A stretch of 60,000 nucleotides of DNA, from NCBI RefSeq assembly GCF_001039355.2, contig NW_019775464.1, positions 152,859-212,858 of the forward strand. The letters are read 5' to 3'. The position numbers and the translations under genes were made by a program. This stretch comes from Lingula anatina. Its lineage: Eukaryota; Brachiopoda; Lingulata; Lingulida; Lingulidae. The notes beneath the pieces are model-generated. The model had not been told where the DNA came from and did not search any database. It saw only the letters and a list, made by a program, of their open reading frames with translations. How positions within the stretch are numbered: the stretch's first letter is position 1; the number at the start of each line of letters is the position of its first letter. This document shows, in pieces, positions 1 to 10,987 of this stretch.

Positions 1-354
1 ACCAGTCGCTAACTCTAGAGTTTCATCGTACGCATGCGTAATGAGTGAAATAAAAAGGTTGCTTAGTTACCGTTGTCTGTCGTTTGTCTTTGTATCCAAT
101 ATGGCGGCTACTTTTCTTGCTATCCGTACCGCNNNNCCGTAAATAAATTTACGCTTTTTTCACATTTGCATTGTTTGTTTCTCCTTGACTTTACCAATCC
201 TCCAGCTTCACATATTTAACACTATAAACAGTATTAATTTGATAATAACAATAATAATGAAAGAAACAGGGCAATATGCATCCCAAAATTTCCGTGTACC
301 AACCATTTTGGGCAAGAGTGTATTTGTTAAATGAAATCTGATGCTTTCTTACAG
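1..354. other. Left edge: intron/flank of gene A with a 4-N gap
   Basis: No coding exon recognised. Ns at 133-136 mark a gap. The 3' part (about 290-354) resembles the end of intron 2 of gene B, including the stretch before the acceptor, and ends in an acag acceptor at 351-354. Exons 1 and 2 of gene A are outside the window or lost in the gap. Confidence 0.5.
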
Positions 355-977
355 GGTCTGCTGAGTGCGGTCTTGTTTCAGTTTCCCGGTGTTGTCACAC
401 CTACAAGGCTTCTGACGGTGAGGAGATTTTCGACGGCATCGAAGTGAGAATCGTCGACGAAAACCACCGAGACGTCCCTCGCGGAACCAGCGGCGAAATC
501 TGCGTGCGTTCGCCGACCGTCTACGCCAACTGCTACGTGGACAACGAGGAAGCATCCAAGGCAGTGATTGACAACGCTGGATGGTATTGCACCGGGGACA
601 TCGGGGTTATCGACGCAGACGGGAGACTCGCGATAAGCGGCCGCAAGGATGACATGATAAAGCGAGCGACTGTTAAAATATTCCCTGTCGATATTGAGCC
701 GATACTCAAGCAACACTCCGCCATAAAAGATGTCGTGGTGATAGGCGTGCCTGATGATCGGTTAGGGGAGGAAATCTGTGCATGCGTCATACTAGATGAT
801 GCGTCCTCATTGGCTGACGTAAAGAGCTGGTGTAAAGAGCAGTTTTCTGTCGGACCTGATGGCCTATCAATAGCCCCTGTGTTATACGTGCAGTTTTCTC
901 AATTTCCCACGACTGCCTCTGGGAAAACTGATAAACGTTTGGTGAAACAGGCGGCACTGGACTATTTGAAAGTATGA
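355..977 (+). CDS. Acyl-CoA synthetase-like gene A (type I), exon 3 only, 5'-partial
   Basis: This is the last coding exon of an AMP-binding (ANL superfamily) enzyme; family members activate a carboxylic acid with ATP as an acyl-adenylate and usually pass it to CoA. The exon starts after acag at 351-354 in phase 1 (two bases, GG, complete a glycine codon) and ends at TGA 975-977, 623 nt. It reads SAECGL at the YGxxE motif, then YCTGDIG (A7 aspartate), SGRKDDMIKRATVKIFP (A8 region) and SGKTDKR (A10 lysine). GEEICACVIL resembles the ACSF2 (medium-chain acyl-CoA synthetase) C-terminal domain. The reading frame is intact. Its nearest relative here is gene B. A 638-bp transposon-like insertion lies in the 3' UTR just after the stop. 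Substrate cannot be told from sequence. Confidence 0.85.
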
Positions 978-991
978 CTTCCATATGTGCT

Positions 992-1629
992 CAGGGCCGT
1001 AGCCTCCGGGGGGGGGGGGGGGGGGGGGCTCCCCCCCCCCGGGGTTTTGGGGGGCAAAAAAAAAAAAATCCAAAAGGAAAAAAAAAAACGAAAAGTTGGG
1101 ATACCATTTTTGGGAAAATNNNNNNNNNNNNNNNNNNNNNNNNNNNNNNNNNNNNNNNNNNNNNNNNNNNNNNCAAAAAAAAAATAATCTCAAAGGTAAA
1201 AAAATAACTGCAAAGTTGGTATCAATTCTGTGAGAAATGCACTCATGGCCACTAGACAATCTAGGCTAATCATTCAACAATCTGTTTACAAAGGTGTACT
1301 GTTTTTAGCCAACTCGGTTCATGCCAAAAAACTCGCCCTCCCTTAGGGAGCTATCCCCCAGGCTGTTATCAGGTTATTGTTTACCCTGACTGTTTGCCCA
1401 ACAAATCTGGGAGGGCTGTTTTGAAAAAATGACTGTACTTATGGCAAAATGAATCCACGATTTCTGACTTCTGATTGAGCAATAAATAACAGTTAAAACG
1501 CACCAGAATGCAGTATTATACATACAGTTTTTAAAAATTTTCCACACCGTGGGAGGGGCACACCCACACCCACGTCCCCCTCGTGTCCGCTTACTGCCTC
1601 CCTGGCATTTTGCTCAGGCTACGGCCCTG
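992..1629. mobile_element. Non-autonomous DNA transposon in 3' UTR of gene A
   Basis: Terminal inverted repeats CAGGGCCGTAGCC (992-1004) and its complement (1617-1629) are flanked by direct GTGCT on both sides. The interior holds G/C and A homopolymers and a 54-N gap (1120-1173), so its sequence is poorly resolved. No transposase frame is seen. Gene A 3' UTR sequence homologous to that of gene B resumes near 1750. CAG...CTG ends recall hAT elements, but hAT duplications are 8 bp and only 5 bp match here. Confidence 0.65.
1120..1173. other. Assembly gap (54 N)
   Basis: A run of N between low-complexity G, C and A tracts (1007-1090 and 1174-1205), inside the 992-1629 element. Confidence 0.95.
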
Positions 1630-1880
1630 GTGCTGCGTGTATTTTTGAAAGGGCACTTACTGGGGACTTTTCAGTTATTTATGCTGTTTGGAGGCCTGTT
1701 TGCAATGTTTAAATTTTATACGGTTTTCCATACCAATTGACAGTGGTAATTTTATTACAGACGCTCGCCACATTCTTCATTTAAAATGTATCGTTGATCA
1801 GGATGAAAGAATATTCTTTTCTTTTTTCGCCCTTTGCAAATGAAAAAAGGCCACAGCTTTGTGTCATAATAATACTTATA

Positions 1881-2640
1881 GCATGCGGCATTGGAAAATT
1901 TGAAAGTTTGACTTTCATCTGTTGCTACTTTTGATGGGACACGTTCCATTCGGACATACTGGATACTACCCTGAGTGTCAGAGCAACGTAAAAATTAGCT
2001 TGCAAATATTAAATATACCTTGGAGTCATTTTTACTAGGTATTGCTGATATGGGTTATATATGAAATCAAGATCGAGCTGGCAATACCGGAATCTAGAAC
2101 CTAGGGTAACTGGATACAGGTTTATATGTCAAATGTGCTATCTATATGGTTTTCTACGCTAAAATTATGTCTGTTATGATAGAGACGATGACCATTAAGT
2201 TCAAATCTATGACTCCGTTCACACGGAAAGTCTATTTTCTAAAAATCCATTTTCTATTCGCGGTATCTTGTAATCACGGTCCCTGTGCCCTGAATATCTC
2301 GCGGCGTAATTACTGGCGGCGCGAGTTACTTCCAAAGCTGTAATTAATTCTCGGGATATTCAGGGCACAGGGACCGTGATTACAAGATACCGCGAATAGA
2401 AAATAGATTTTTAGAAAATAGACTTTCCATGTGAACCAAGCCTATATTTGATAAGGATGCAAAATTTTATTCGTATATAAATTTGTTCTACAGCTACAAT
2501 TTCCTGTCTTAACACGGTAAATAATAAAGAGGCCTAAGATGTGTGCCTTAATCATAATATTTTACCAGCACCACTGATATCACGCAATTTTTGTTCTAAG
2601 TAAATAGCCTAAATAACTCATGACACATTGCGATAGAGAA
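1881..2640 (+). pseudogene. Relic of a type I synthetase 3' end downstream of gene A
   Basis: At 1883-1912 the sequence matches the last codons and 3' UTR start of type I genes (gcggcattgg..., then a TGACTTTCATCTG stretch). It stays alignable with the flanks of the relics after genes C, C', D and E as far as about 2640 (for example the ataaggatgcaa and aatcataatattttaccag blocks). Only the extreme 3' end of the exon survives. It is interrupted by a 231-bp foldback element at 2211-2441. Confidence 0.55.
2211..2441. mobile_element. Foldback MITE with ~85-bp inverted arms
   Basis: The left arm (about 2215-2300) and right arm (about 2352-2436) are nearly perfect reverse complements around a ~50-bp loop. 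Homologous relics elsewhere in the array (near 14530 and 16555) give the empty site aaatctatatttgataagg. That places the insertion between CTAT (2207-2210) and CTAT (2442-2445), a 4-bp target duplication. No coding capacity. Confidence 0.8.
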
Positions 2641-3365
2641 GCCCCGACACAATCGTTATCTTGATTTGACCATTAGAGTACTTCCTTAAATGTGTGACCT
2701 TGGACCCAACGTGTGATGTGTCCTAGGTTTGACAAACTCATACCTGGGGCAAGGGGAGGGGTGTGAGTGCTTCCCCACTGCTTTCAAAAGCAAAACGAGT
2801 TATCCCCTCGCCCATTCCGAAATTATGGAAAAGGTAAACACGTTTCCTATTGTAGGAGCTAGGGTCGCCTATACTTGTCCCATATGATTATGTAATAGTC
2901 TCTATGTGATATTGCTATTTGCAATACGCCATGCTGTCGAGTTACGGGGCCCAGGCTGGATAGACCTGTTTGTTATATCCTGAATAAGCCACACCCGTGT
3001 CACATGACAGTGCGTGCATAATCAGCCATTGTCATTTAGGCCCACCGATAGGCTTATAAGATTATCTCCAAGGGTGCAAGGTGCACGAAGATCCGTTGTG
3101 ACGGTAAGTTGTAGACGATATAACTACATGTACCATGGAGGTACCTGAATGGATGGTGCTTCTTTACAAATATCTTAAATCATCGATAGAGTTCTTCGAT
3201 GAATTAGAAAGATGATTGTGTTTTCTTCAGGACGTAGGTCCTATTTTGTCATTGATCTTAGCCAGTGAATAACTTAGTTGTTCCAATCGAAATCATTCCA
3301 TGTTTTAAGCACAGATTCACCCGTGTGCATACACACATGAACTGACAAGAGCACACACCCCTTCG
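2641..3365. other. Non-coding spacer
   Basis: No gene or strong repeat recognised in this stretch between the type I relic and the LINE fragment. It could include the promoter of gene B. Confidence 0.4.
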
Positions 3366-3830
3366 CTCATAAGCACAAGAACAAGTCGATAAAATTGAAT
3401 CCATCCAGATTAGAGCATGTAAGATTATATTCCCAGAGCTGCCCTACGATAGGGCATGTTTTGAAACATGTAAACTTATCACTCTTGCTTGTAGAAGAGA
3501 TGAATGATCCTTAACGTTATTGCATAACATGTACAATGTACTCTGAAGGGCACAAAATCCATCATTTGCTGCCAGAGATAAATGAAAGTTCCTATACTTT
3601 GCGCCGGGTTTATAAGTACACTGTGCCAAAATTGAGGACTGTACGGTCGTCAAAAACTTTTATCCCATGGGCTTTATCAAATTTTAAGAACTGAGGTTTT
3701 ATAAACTTTTAATGTGTATCGAATCATTTTAATACTTACAAGTATATTTTAAGATTGTGCATCTCACGTCTATTTGCTTTTATTGTAAAATCCAACTTTT
3801 TAAGTTGCAAATAAATACATCTTATTATTA
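3366..3830 (+). mobile_element. LINE (non-LTR retrotransposon) 3' end, degraded
   Basis: Forward translation from about 3373 gives EQVDKIESIQIRACKIIFPE followed by LPYDRA. This is the pattern at the C-terminal end of reverse transcriptase polyproteins of CR1/jockey-type LINEs. Stops and frameshifts follow, but further pieces (LHHLLPEI-like, KYTVPKLRTVRSSKTFIPW-like) persist to about 3690. An AT-rich tail with AAATAAATACA and TTATTATTA ends the fragment. 5'-truncated and inactive. Confidence 0.65.
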
Positions 3831-3841
3831 TAAGAACAAGC

Positions 3842-3848
3842 TCGCGCG

Positions 3849-3879
<31 letters not shown>

Positions 3880-3881
3880 AA
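3842..3881. repeat. (CG)n(CA)n microsatellite
   Basis: About 8 CG units run directly into about 11 CA units. Confidence 0.95.
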
Positions 3882-4246
3882 CTACGATACATAGCTCTCC
3901 GATCGGCAAGGGCGACAGTGTCGTCTTCTGACCTGTAGTTTGTTGAACGAGGATATAAAACTGGCAGTAACTGGCATATGTGACCTGAATTTCTCTTTAT
4001 TTTCGTCCTCGGTGATCATTTCAGAAAAGGACCCCCCCCCTTTCCCCTGAGGGTACTAATGAATTTGTGACATTATTATATCATTCTGAAGAGAAACTTG
4101 AATACACTGCAGCTCGTGAAATGTACTGCTATTAAGATTGAGTCACTGCCTATAAATAGAGCATTATATTATTTAGGAGCTTTATAACGTGAGCGTTTTG
4201 AACTTATTAGTTTTTCATTACAGGGCTTTTACACATCTATAACGAG

Positions 4247-7244
4247 ATGGAAACCTTGGGAAAATTTGGCTCTCTTCAAACTAGTTACTACCACAGCCCG
4301 CTGTCCACTGCTGCTGCCTACGTCACGCTGCCTGAGGTTTTCGATTCCACGGCGACCAGGCTGCCCACCAAGACTGCCGTGGTGGTATACCAGAGTCGAG
4401 ACAACAGAGAATGCCTGACATTTGCTGAACTGCAGGTAAATCGTACACTGAAAAAATAATGCCGTGACAAAACAATTAAAAGGAGAAAGATGAAGAACAA
4501 CTATTATTTCTGTCTTCTTTAATCAATTTTCAAAAAAACGTTTGAAATGTGCCATATCTTTGTTCATGAATTATTTTGTTTCTTTTAAGAATTAATAAAA
4601 AATAGATCATATGTAGAAATGGTTTATATTTCTTATTTTCATTTCACCTTCTGATCGCTAATCAACCACTTATTTCTTTTTTCATCCAGAACCAATCCAA
4701 GACCCTAGCACTAGCTTTGACGCAACGCGGATATGCTCGCGGTGACCGCGTGGCCTTTTTCGCGCCAAATTGCATCGAATACTTCAACATCCAGTTAGCA
4801 CTGAGTCGCATTGGCTGCAATATTTTCCTCCTTAGCAACCTGATCACCCTCGAGTCTGACGTGTGGCAATACAAGTGTCGTGCCCTGTTTATGTACATAA
4901 AAAACGAAGAAGAGGTTGACGTTTGCAGAAAAATAGTCGACAGAAAATCTCGCGAGAGTAAGGAAAAAGACGTGATCATCTTTGGTCCAAACTGTGCCGT
5001 CGCCATGGCAGGGACCGTGCCCCTGATCAGCGTCTTGGCCGCAGGAGCGGGACATGACTGGGATGACATCAAAATTAAAGATGGAGAGGTGGGGCCAAAC
5101 CCGGATGACCCTTACTGTGTCTTCTTAACATCGGGTTCTACGGGTAAACCCAAAGGAGTCCAGTACACCCATATCAAGTACCTTCACCATTGCAGAGTGC
5201 TGAATTCAACGGCTATAACGGAAGACAGCATCTTCTTCAACGACCGCCCTGTGACTTGGCTGGGCGGTAGTATGACATTGCTTAGTATGTCGGTGTTTGG
5301 AGCGACAGGAGTGACGGTGAATTCTGCTCTGGTGGTCGGCGGGGGAGACGTGGATTTTGTTATTGGAGTCATGAAGCGGGAGATGTGTACAGAAGCATTG
5401 ATTATGTATTATTTCATGGTGGATCTTCTACGTCGTTATAACCCGGAGATCCACGCGGTGCCCTCTCTACGACATATTTTAACAGGGGGCCAGAGGATGG
5501 ATGTGGGCGTCTTAAAGAAGATTCAGACTCTATTGCCACACGTTGAGTATATCGTGGATAGTTACGGTTAGTTATATCACCAATTGTTGAAAGATGCGTT
5601 TGTCTATTCATTTTTAATTGTATCTCTTTTTTTTCTTTTTTGTAATCATTCATCTTATCATAATCAGAGTAATTTCTTCTTAAAGACAATATTTATTCAA
5701 AAGTATATCCTGTGTATTTTATCCACACTGTACGTACCAACCAACGTGTGTAGTTATTTTTGTCACTTCTATGTTAGAGAGTCACTTTTGTTAAAGAGCG
5801 GATTTGGGGAATGGTCAGACCAAAATTCCCATCGTCTTTGATAAGATAAGATAAGAGCTTATGTAGCCAATTATAAAAATCGGAAATCATTTTTCTTTTG
5901 AAGCAATATACAGAGTAAAATAATAGAATAATACAATAAATAAATAAATTATGAAATTTTTTTAGATCAAATTAAAATGCGTCACTGCACTTGGATAAAA
6001 GCTGTTTAAAAAGCGTTTACTGCCTTTAAAAGTTAAAAGTCTCCTGTTGCTTGGTAAAAACGTAAAAAGTGATTATGCAGGATGGAAAGAGTCTTCCGTG
6101 GTGTTGACAATTCTTTTCTCCATTCTCCATAAAGTATCATCCAGCTTGGGGAGATCCTGCCCGATAATCTAACTTGCAGTTTTTACAACGTTTGTTAGTT
6201 TCTTCCTTTCCTCCCCAGCTGTCCCGCTATACCATGTTATAATTCCGTGCGCCAGAATGCTTTTAATTACACACCTGTAAAAATTGACTAAATACGGGGT
6301 TTGTGCATAGATACGGGGTTATCCCCCTCCAGTTGATCACCCAAAACAATAACAGTATATTTCAGTACTGGAAATGTTGACAAGGTACGGAAACACCTGA
6401 GAATCACCAAACGGTACTTTTATTACCCGGGTTATGGGTGAGGGTAAGATTAAAGTGGGTAGTCACATTCTTTCGAATGCACCTCACAATACCAGAGGCT
6501 CGACAGAAGGTAATTTGGCAAGAGGGCTGATACACAAGTAAATGTGTAACCCGTCCTCCTAAAACAATAAATATGATATCAACCCTGTCTATTTGGTAAA
6601 TGGAATCTGATGTTTTTACAGGGTCTGCTGAGTGCGGCCTTGTTTCAGTTGCCCGGTGTTGCAACATCTACATGGCTTCTGACGGTGAGGAGATTTTCGA
6701 CGGCTTTGAAGTGAGAATCGTCGACGAAAACCACCGAGACGTCCCTCGCGGAACCAGCGGCGAAATCTGCGTGCGTTCGCCGACCATCTACGCCAACTGC
6801 TACGTGGACAACGAGAAAGCATCCAAGGCAGTAATTGACAACGCTGGATGGTATTGCACCGGGGACATCGGGGTTATCGACGCAGACGGGAGACTTGCGA
6901 TAAGCGGCCGCAAGGATGACATGATAAAGCGAGCGACGGTTAAAATATTTCCTGTCGATATTGAGCCGATACTCAAGCAACATTCTGCCATAAAAGATGT
7001 CGTGGTGATAGGCGTGCCTGATGATCGGTTAGGGGAGGAAATCTGCGCATGTGTCATACTAGATGATGCGTCCTCATTGGCCGACGTAAAGAGTTGGTGT
7101 AAAGAGCAGTTTTCTGTCGGACCTGATGGCCTATCAATAGCGCCTGTGTTATATGTGCAGTTTTCTCAATTTCCCACGACTTCCTCAGGGAAAACTGACA
7201 GACGTTTAGTGAAACAGGCGGCACTGGAAATTTTGAAAGTTTGA
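4247..7244 (+). CDS. Acyl-CoA synthetase-like gene B (type I), complete, 562 aa
   Basis: AMP-forming acyl-CoA synthetase-like enzyme, closest in style to ACSF2. Exons: 4247-4435 (63 codons, donor CAG|gtaaat, phase 0), 4690-5566 (donor TACG|gttagt), 6622-7244 (TGA 7242-7244). Joined length is 1689 nt. Motifs: LTSGSTGKPKGVQYTH (A3 P-loop), YGSAE across the exon 2/3 junction (A5), YCTGDIG (A7), SGRKDDMIKR (A8) and SGKTDRR (A10 lysine). The A8 region reads RATVKIFP where most relatives have RGG-type glycines. The start is the first ATG after an upstream acceptor (acag at 4220-4223), implying a 5' UTR intron. No clear mitochondrial or peroxisomal signal. Exon 2 lacks the 27-nt tandem duplication of type II genes. 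Intron 2 contains a reversed LINE fragment. Activation of a fatty or other carboxylic acid is inferred; the substrate is unknown. Confidence 0.85.
5930..6278 (-). mobile_element. LINE reverse-transcriptase C-terminal fragment in intron 2 of gene B
   Basis: The reverse strand reads like the end of a non-LTR reverse transcriptase: VIKSILAHGIITWYSG, then a KKLTNVVKTA-like segment, IIGQDLPKLDD, and a C-terminal LFTFLPSNRR block. It contains in-frame stops, so it is dead. It ends in AT-rich (AATA)n sequence at 5920-5950, consistent with a LINE 3' tail. Orientation is opposite to the host gene. Confidence 0.65.
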
Positions 7245-7698
7245 CCTTCACCTGTATTTTATTTTATCAGAGACGTTGGGCACATTCTTTATTTGAAATG
7301 TATCTTTGATAAGAGTGCAAGACATTTTATTTCATTTTTAGCTCTTTCAAGTATACAAAAGACCGCTGCTTTGTGTAATGATAATAATAAATACACCAGT
7401 ACCAGTACCAATACGTAGTGTTTAAAGAAAATCCTTGATTACATTTGCCATGCGATGTCCGCACGGTGCTTGCTTACTGCTCATAATGTACTTTTCTTAA
7501 CGGCGTTTGAGCGACGGCAGACTGTGGTCGTGCGAAATAGTATGGAATCGTACAGATTTTCGACATTCGTACATGTAGCCTAGCTGAATCTTTTAACATT
7601 TTTTAATGGTAAGCCTGTATACCGTAGCAATATAGAGATGGCATTGCACTATTTCCGCATTGTACCCGGTACGGTAGACTTGCGGTTATCTTAAATTT
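7245..7698. other. 3' flank of gene B
   Basis: The 3' UTR is alignable to that of gene A (blocks near 7265-7380 match 1755-1880). An AATAAATA at about 7386 is a candidate polyadenylation signal. No gene seen in the rest. Confidence 0.45.
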
Positions 7699-9452
7699 CA
7701 GGCCTACCCAACTACCAGACTCGGCACCTAAGGATCCTGAATTAACCGGTATATCGGACCAATCTACCCGTTTTCAAGGTGTGTGTCAGATCGCATTTCG
7801 GAGTATCATACCCCAGAACAAATTTTGTAGCACGACTGCGGGCTCATCCACGCTCGGCTGAACAACTATAAACTGTACTCTTACTTTAGAGTAGGGTAGA
7901 CCGGGGCTAAACGCCCCCCTTAAGCAAGAAACATCACAATTTTCCCTGCTGACCGTTCAAAGTGGGTGTTAACTATGAAGGGCTGTCTAGACTACAAACT
8001 GATACTAACACTTTAGGAAACAAACAAAAGAAAAACCTTATAGGTAAAAAATAGGTAAATTATAAAATCGGCCTTTTTGCCCCATGGCTGGGGCATTACG
8101 CCTCGCACCACGGGGCTAAACGCCCGCCGTGGGCGTCTTGCCCCAAACTATAGGCGTTATGCCCCGCCTTTGTACAAAGCAAAATAAAATCAAATTATAT
8201 TTCTACGAGACAACTTAGTAAGCCTTTAAAAGCAACATATAATATTTTGGGGTACTGAAATAATAAAAATATCCATCAAATTTATTCAGAATGAGCTGTA
8301 ATTCTACTCTTTACGACAGGGCACTGTGATACTTCCAAAATTAAGTTCCTAGTACAGCCACTTGCTCTGGCTTTTCCCCACATAAGTGTTATAACTGATG
8401 ATATACAATAAAAAAACATGCATGAAAGAACACTTCCGCATCTTTTTAGAATTATTTTTTATTTAAAAACGAAAGGGGGCAAAACGCCCAGTGATCGGGG
8501 CAAAACGCCCACTATAGGCGTTTTGCCCCATATCAGCAGGGGCGTTTTGCCCCAAAGTGAGATTTTGTATATTTTTTCAAAATTCGGCGGGAAAAGTTTT
8601 ATACAATCTGACTTCATCGAAACTTGTATGGAGGTCTGATACCATCCTATCTGTCACCAACAAAGTTTTTTGAATTCGTGCATTTGGTAGGTGGTGTCAC
8701 TGATGTTAAGGAAAAGGCTAAATAACAGTAAACAAGGCAAAAATGAACAAATTATCATAAAATGCTTATTTTTTAGTTTGTGGTCATCTCCGTCATGGAG
8801 GATAAGTCTGCTGGAAATCGGAAGTGGACAAAACATCACGAGACGTGTATTTATACGTAATACCCAGGGGCGGATTTAGGGCGTCTTCTGGGTCTTCCGG
8901 AAGACGGTCATATTTTCAAGTTTACATTGACGGGTATCTAATTATTTCTGTCGGAAGACGGTCAAAAAATGGAGGATGGATCAACAAAGATAATTTGGAA
9001 GACTGTCAGAAAATAACTCTGGATCCGCCCCTGATACCTGAAAAAAAGCAGGTGGGCGTTTGACCCCGACTGGGCGTTTAGCCCCGGTCTACCCTACTCT
9101 ATTTTATTGTCTCTGTGGGGATAAATGGGGACTTAACGACATTCGGTTTGAATGTTTTACCCACTTTTGATAGGGCGTTTTTTGCATTGTATTAGATTAA
9201 TGTGGCAGTCTAAGGTTCATCTAGGAGGCTTTCAAATTTATGCACCCGGTTTTAAAATCATATAGCGAATTACGACAATCGTTTACTATCCAATCAAGGT
9301 GACAGCCGAGCATGCCAGGGCTCATCCTGTCGGTGTTCTGGCTGATACTCCGAAATGCGATCTGAAACACACCTTGAAAACGGGTAGTGTGGCCCGATAT
9401 ACCGGTTAATTCAGGATCCTTAGGTGCTGAGTCTGGTAGTTGGGTAGGCCTG
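7699..9452. mobile_element. Long-TIR element (CAGGCCTACCC family) with nested insertion
   Basis: The ends CAGGCCTACCCAACTACCAG (7699-) and its complement (to 9452) extend into arms of about 110 bp, flanked by AATTT direct repeats (7694-7698 and 9453-9457). A compact relative lies at 37597-37914. This copy is enlarged by a second transposon (7887-9102). It also contains a segment (9105-9320) similar to 29398-29615, so its interior is composite. No transposase. Confidence 0.75.
7887..9102. mobile_element. Nested DNA transposon with AGAGTAGGGTAGACCGGGGC termini
   Basis: Perfect inverted termini of about 29 bp (from about 7888, and ending about 9101). Each continues into GGGGCTAAACGCCC, and the interior carries several inverted GGGGCAAAACGCCC / GGCGTTTTGCCCC pairs (about 8085-8170 and 8475-8555). 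No convincing protein; short open frames there are by-products of the repeats. Sits inside the 7699-9452 element. Confidence 0.75.
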
Positions 9453-10214
9453 AATTTTATTTTATGTATTTCTACTGAGAAAAATGTTTAAATGATGAAC
9501 CATTTTGTATAACATCCAAGGCGTGTTACATGTACCATAATTGTGGAGGTCTAGAATAAATGTATATTAGAATAAAAGAAAAAAATCCGTGCCATTTTCA
9601 ATTTTTTTTATCACGAAAAACACAATAATTTTTTGGCCTGAGAGGGAAGTTTTCTTTGAGACCTTCCAGCATTACTTTCTTTGCCGTGGCTCCGTGGTGC
9701 TTCCCAGCAAACACTGGTATGTGGGGTACAGTTCTAGTACTTGAAATGCAATACTTTTTGACAGAAAATTCAATAGTGTCTGAAAATGTCCCTTGATTTT
9801 AATATCAATATTTAAATATTAGAAGAAATTAGTATTTTAAAGTAAAAAAACTAAAATCTTACACTTTGTCTCTCTAAGTTACATAAATTAAAACTATATT
9901 GTTTCGTTTGGTTTGGTTAAACGTTTTAAAATTATTTGACGTTATTCGGCGCTAAAGATGTCTCATTAAAATGGAAGCTCACTTGTAAGGTTAGTTATCA
10001 ATAAAAGGAAATGGTCAAATTCATTTAGGGTTTGAAAAGGAAGAATTTAAAACACAAGGAAATCAATTTTTAAATGGCATTTCAGATAAAAAATAAATAC
10101 ACTGTAGGACAACCCAAACGAGCAACAAGCGTGTCAGTGTTGATGAAGCAGATGGAAAATCGCGATGAGCGGACATTAAGATGACTTGCTAAAAAGAGCG
10201 ACAGTTAAAATATC
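9364..10214. repeat. First copy of an ~850-bp duplicated segment (left of N 10215)
   Basis: Nearly base-for-base identical to 10216-11063. It starts in the right arm of the 7699-9452 element and ends in the type I relic at an N. The N between the copies suggests two alleles of one locus placed in series. Confidence 0.8.
10138..10214 (+). pseudogene. Type I synthetase exon 3 relic (cut at contig join)
   Basis: Reads like DADGK..MSGHKDDLLKRATVKI, corresponding to the A8 region of type I exon 3, and stops at the N at 10215. The same relic continues in the second copy at 10988-11150. Confidence 0.65.
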
Positions 10215-10215
10215 N
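10215..10215. other. Single-N contig join
   Basis: One N with near-identical ~850-bp sequence on either side. Confidence 0.85.
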
Positions 10216-10987
10216 AAACACACCTTGAAAACGGGTAGTGTGGCCCGATATACCGGTTAATTCAGGATCCTTAGGTGCTGAGTCTGGTAGTTGGGTAGGC
10301 CTGAATTTTATTTTATGTATTTCTACTGAGAAAAATGTTTAAATGATGAACCATTTTGTATAACATCCAAGGCGTGTTACATGTACCATAATTGTGGAGG
10401 TCTAGAATAAATGTATATTAGAAAAAAAAGAAAAAAATCCGTGCCATTTTCAATTTTTTTATCACGAAAAACACAATAATTTTTTGGCCTGAGAGGGAAG
10501 TTTTCTTTGAGACCTTCCAGCATTACTTTCTTTGCCGTGGCTCCGTGGTGCTTCCCAGCAAACACTGGTATGTGGGGTACAGTTCTAGTACTTGAAATGC
10601 AATACTTTTTGACAGAAAATTCAATAGTGTCTGAAAATGTCCCTTGATTTTAATATCAATATTTAAATATTAGAAGAAATTAGTATTTTAAAGTAAAAAA
10701 ACTAAAATCTTACACTTTGTCTCTCTAAGTTACATAAATTAAAACTATATTGTTTCGTTTGATTTGGTTAAACGTTTTAAAATTATTTGACGTTATTCGG
10801 CGCTAAAGATGTCTCATTAAAATGGAAGCTCACTTGTAAGGTTAGTTATCAATAAAAGGAAATGGTCAAATTCATTTAGGGTTTGAAAAGGAAGAATTTA
10901 AAACACAAGGAAATCAATTTTTAAATGGCATTTCAGATAAAAAATAAATACACTGTAGGACAACCCAAACGAGCAACAAGCGTGTCA

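Noticed and set aside
882-1259. Open frames crossing the N run and homopolymers
   Set aside because: Translated N and G/A tracts; not protein.
4318-4500. 60-codon minus-strand frame over gene B exon 1
   Set aside because: Antisense shadow of the coding exon.
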